Assembly (NCBI GenBank): GCA_025642075.2
Contig: JAODUO010001323.1
Coordinates: 62,001-126,000 of the forward strand
Source of the DNA: Ridgeia piscesae
Taxonomy: Eukaryota > Annelida > Polychaeta > Sabellida > Siboglinidae
Length of the DNA stretch: 64,000 bases
Direction of reading: 5' to 3'
Of the stretch, positions 1-64,000 are shown in pieces (positions within the stretch are counted from its first letter, which is position 1; every line of letters starts with the position of its first letter). A model generated the notes under the pieces. That model worked only from the letters and a program-made list of their open reading frames with translations. It was not told the DNA's origin and made no database searches. The translations under genes were made by a program, and so were the position numbers.

Positions 1-152
1 TATTAAAATGCATGGGTTGAAATAGGTGTTTTAAATCAGTAAACAAACAAAAATTAGCATTAGCTGTATGTGATGATTCAAGCGCAAGAGATGGTTAACA
101 TGAGCGGTTATGGTAATGGTTCCTACATGTAAGTGAATCTTTTTTGTTTCAG

Positions 153-34416
<34,264 letters not shown>

Positions 34417-36423
34417 ACACCACACGTCACAGTGGCACATGACACGTCACAGTGGCACATGACACGTCACCGTGGCACATGACACGTCACAGTGGCATAT
34501 GACACGTCACAGTGGCACATGACACGTCACAGTGGCACATGACACATCACAGTGGCACATGACACGTCACAGTGGCACATGACACGTCACAGTGGCACAT
34601 GACACATCACAGTGGCACATGACACGACACAAGAGTAGTGTGATAGAGTCCATTGTGGCATGACATGAATCTACGGTGGCACATGACATGAGCCCACAAT
34701 GGCACATGACATGTCCACCATGGCACATGACATGTCCACAGTGGCACATGACATGTCCACAGTGGGACATGACCTGAGCCCACAGTAACACATGACATGT
34801 CCACAGTGGCACATGACATGTCAACAGTGGTACATGACATGTCCACAGTGGCACATGACCTGAGCCCACAGTAACACATGACATGTCCACAGTGGCACAT
34901 GACATGAGTCCACAATGGCACATTACATGTCCACAGTGGCACATTACATGTCCACAGTGGCACAGTGAACTGAGCCCACAGTAACACATGACATGTCCAC
35001 AGTGGCACATGACACTAGCCCACTGTGATACTGAACCAGTTCATGTGTACACACACACATTGATATGCACAAAGTGTAGATTATACACAATATCATGTTG
35101 TTGCACACTATTATTGTTATTATACATCTATATGTAAACTGTGATAACTGTTGAGACAAGTACAGTAGACACTCAACATGTACACGTCACTTAGACCTTG
35201 GCAGTTGTTACGAAACATGCGACGAACGTATCATTATTGCTTCATACTAACTCATGCATTTTCATTTCCGAAGTTTTGAATGAAATTAAAAAAAAAATCC
35301 CATGTGTACATCAATGACAGGTTCACTGCTACATTATGTAACTACAAACATTTTAGTCTGTAATTTCCAAAGAATGGTTTTTGCTTCAGAATATAATTAG
35401 TGGCTACATTACACAACTATTTCCTGATGTTATACATAATTAAAAACTGATACTTCAAAATTCAATTGTAACATTAATCCGACTCAAAAATGTATCTTTT
35501 GAAGGTAAGCCAACCAGTCCTACTTTAATAGTTAGACCAAGTTATGATATTGTTGAGAACATTTGGAATATATAAGCATTGGCACTGTAGCATAGCTTTA
35601 ATACTTGTACACCAAACGTGTGATTGAGTGTCGCTTTTGTCTGTGTTAACAGGGCATACTAAAATGTAAATATACCATGAGCATATCAGTGATACTAGTA
35701 GTGTGTGTGAATGAGACTTAAATGTGCATAGAGCACATGAGAATATTTGAGTTCACTTTTATATGTTGGAATGAATATATACACACCTGCATATGTACAC
35801 AGTTGTAATGTGTATGTATACGTAAATATTGACAACCACTATCTCATTCGCATAATATTAACTTCATTGCATTACACATAATGAGCACACACATTTCTGC
35901 CCTGGTGTGACCTTAATGGCAGGGTGACTGTTACTGAGATGACACACAAGCAAGACTGTACTGCATATGCTTTTATATCTGTCTTACGCAAATCTGTAGT
36001 ATTGTTTCAGCAGTGGTCGTAACCAATACTGTGCACTGCTTGGTGCAGATACCATGTGCTATATTATGTCATATTGCTTAATATTAAATTATATTTGTTG
36101 AACAAGTCTTAGGTGTGCTTCTGCATATTGCTGCTTCGATGTACGCATTTGTTTGACTTGCTTTTCCCATACCCGTCTGTCCATATGCTACCTCTGTCAT
36201 TGAATGGTCCATTTTTGACCAATGGAAATGACTGATCCAGCCATAAGGCGATGTGGTCTATTGGTCCTGCTAAGGGACCACTATGAGTGATTGGTCCACT
36301 GTTAGAAACAGTGAGCAGTTGGTCCAACTGCAGGACAGATTGGTGGAGTGATAGAACCCTAGTGGAATCTAGTTTGTGTTCAGTGTTTCCTTAGTCTCAT
36401 GTTGACCTGTCTGGATCAATAAA
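34417..36423 (+). promoter_or_regulatory. 3' UTR and candidate poly(A) signals of gene A
   Basis: The stop is followed by tandem repeats to about 35012, then AT-rich unique DNA. ATTAAA at 35285-35290 and AATAAA at 36418-36423 are candidate poly(A) hexamers; which is used cannot be told from sequence. Confidence 0.3.
34428..35012. repeat. 20-21-bp tandem array in the 3' UTR of gene A
   Basis: Ten or so units of ACGTCACAGTGGCACATGAC up to about 34630, then degenerate ATGTCCACAGTGGCACATGAC units. It starts 12 bases after the stop codon, so it should be part of the mature mRNA. Confidence 0.93.
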
Positions 36424-37821
36424 TATATTTTGGACAAAACCATGACTATTCATTTGTTGTTGTCATTGAACAATAGGATTAATGGGGATAGTTCTACTAA
36501 AAGGTTAAGGCAATTTCTTATATACTGTACACAGAGTCCAGTATCCAGTACTGCACAAAGCATTTTACTTTTCACTTACTGGCAGACATGTTCAAAGTCA
36601 TCACTGTGGGATCAAACACATGCATTCATTGCATAAACACCACGAGCTGTTTGATAACTTTCCTGTGTTCATTACACATTTGGGTGAGTAATTGCTTACA
36701 ATTACATCCAATAAATTGCAATATATTAGTTGTTTACATCACTTTCACCGATACGGTGCACCACTGTTAGGCGGTCTGTTTCCTACCAAAATATCTCATC
36801 TGGTTGCCTCATTTTAATACGAGATCCAGTGATATATGAGGTGGGGCCTAAACGAAGTAGGTGATTACTACATCGACATTAGTAGGTGATTACTACATCT
36901 ACATTATGAAGAACTCTATAGAAATGTGGTTTAAAAGACAGTTTAATGATATGTGTATGTAAATATTACAACATTAAAAAAAATAAAGTCGCGACCATAT
37001 GATATGACACAAGACATGTAAAGTTTTTTTGGTAAACCCATTGTTTCCAAAATGAATATACACATCAAGATTTCAAAACGTGGCAAGATTCAGGTAACTC
37101 TATGTTCTAATGTAGTTCTGTAATCATTCCATGTTATTTATTCTAAACATTTAAATAGAGATCACATGGTAATTGGATTGCATATAACTGCGATGAACTG
37201 CAAATACTCCTGATCTGCAAATGAAATGATCCTACTTGAACTTATCAACACATATTCTTAGTTGAACGAACCTGTACAAGTTCTTCAAACAAGTATACAA
37301 GAAACTAACATAAAAAGTAGAGAAAAGGTAAGTTTTTATATAGTGCAGTGACCAGTCATTACAACTGGTCAAGGAGTTTTATACTCTTTCCTGGCAGACC
37401 TATTCAATTGAACACCAAAATTATGCCCCTCAGAAGCATTCAACCATGACACAATTAATGCTCAAAAATTATTTGTGCACAAATATTCACCACTGCCTAC
37501 AACCAGATACTCATTCATTACCCGTTTGATCACACCTGTGTGTATAAGGCCAATTAAAATGCAATTTTGTTCTACATGTCATTAGTGCATAACTTACACA
37601 AGTCCTAATGTCAGCCAGATGTGCTACACACATACATATAAATATATTTATATATATACATTTATATATATATATATATAATTATGTATACATATATATA
37701 TATATACATACATAAATGTGTATTTACATATATAAAAATACACAGAAATATATATATTATATATATATATATATACATAAATGTGTATTTAATATATAAA
37801 AATCACATATAGAAATATATA

Positions 37822-37854
<33 letters not shown>

Positions 37855-38287
37855 ACATGTAACATAAATGTCTTACATAACATCTGCCTAGGCTGACCCT
37901 AATCCAAGATAACAACAACGTGAACATGAAAGTGAACGACCATCTGTCAAAGGTCATCAACAAGCACATTGGCCAGTCAACATTTTGCCTCTCTGCTGGA
38001 ATCTGGACATTATTAAATATTAAGCAACAGTGTAAAAATCACTAATAAAAACAGAATGGAAGACCCGTTTACATATCACTACACACTATCATGATACAAC
38101 AGTGCCCCAGCACCCGTCAGAGGGTGTACTTGTCATCATTCTAATTATTCTTGTATAATGCGATGATTTTAGCTAAAGAAAAAAGGTGGTCGCCCAAGAC
38201 GAGGAAGAATGTATGATTTCAAGCGAAGTCAATCACCCAAAAAGTGAATTTACTGTGAAATCACTTTCAAATGATGTCTGTGTCGTG
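35013..38287. other. Region between the two convergent genes
   Basis: It should contain the 3' ends of both mRNAs. AT-rich unique DNA, with (AT)-rich patches at 37620-37860 and two CATAAATGTGTATTTA segments there. No ORF or RNA gene is convincing. Confidence 0.6.
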
Positions 38288-63929
<25,642 letters not shown>

Positions 63930-64000
63930 CTGTCAACACAAACAAGACTCATAGCTACCAAAGTAGAGCTCTGTTCACTTGAACCAGTCCTGTCAACACA

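Overview
This is eukaryotic (animal) nuclear DNA: AT-rich, with GT-AG introns, phase-consistent short exons and dense transposon debris. The gene families present (a TMC membrane protein; a PLAT plus ankyrin protein), CR1/L2-like LINE remnants, a piggyBac-like element and very many minisatellites fit an invertebrate. A mollusc or other lophotrochozoan is my guess; I cannot prove the taxon from the sequence.

Two genes lie tail to tail. Gene A (+ strand, entering from the left edge and stopping at 34416) has 19 exons that splice in frame into a 915-residue C-terminal fragment: a basic, mostly disordered N-terminal part, one PLAT/LH2 domain, a Ser/Glu-rich linker, about five ankyrin repeats and a charged C-terminal tail. 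I do not recognise a named orthologue. Gene B (- strand, entering from the right edge at 63929 and stopping at 38288) has 13 exons giving 587 residues of a transmembrane channel-like (TMC) protein, including the family signature CWENFVGQ. Both gene models were built by hand from splice sites, and every junction keeps frame; the E8-E9 junction of gene A is the weakest.

Most of the remaining sequence is repeat. More than 25 tandem arrays fill the introns and the 3' UTR of gene A. Almost all of the long ORFs in the window are by-products of arrays whose unit is a multiple of 3. Transposon content: L2/CR1-type LINE 3' ends at 11.15-11.61, 12.38-12.86 and (minus) 22.96-24.43 kb; the 5' half of a CR1-like LINE with SGNH-esterase ORF1 at 48.96-50.48 kb; a 1132-bp nonautonomous piggyBac-like element with TTAA target duplication at 57.74-58.87 kb; several foldback elements; and three dispersed repeat families present twice each.

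The most unusual feature is in gene B. Several tandem arrays are built from the edges of its own exons. The last 16-45 coding bases of three exons, together with their splice donors, are repeated about 16-30 times into the following intron (units 40, 51 and 38 bp). An acceptor edge is duplicated at 63.9 kb, and probably another at 43.3 kb. In each array the exon-proximal copy is the one that keeps the protein frame, so the pre-mRNA carries dozens of decoy splice sites beside the real one. In gene A the arrays beside exons look like other splice signals (CTGAC branch-point-like units before exon 11, pyrimidine-CAG acceptor-like units before exon 12).
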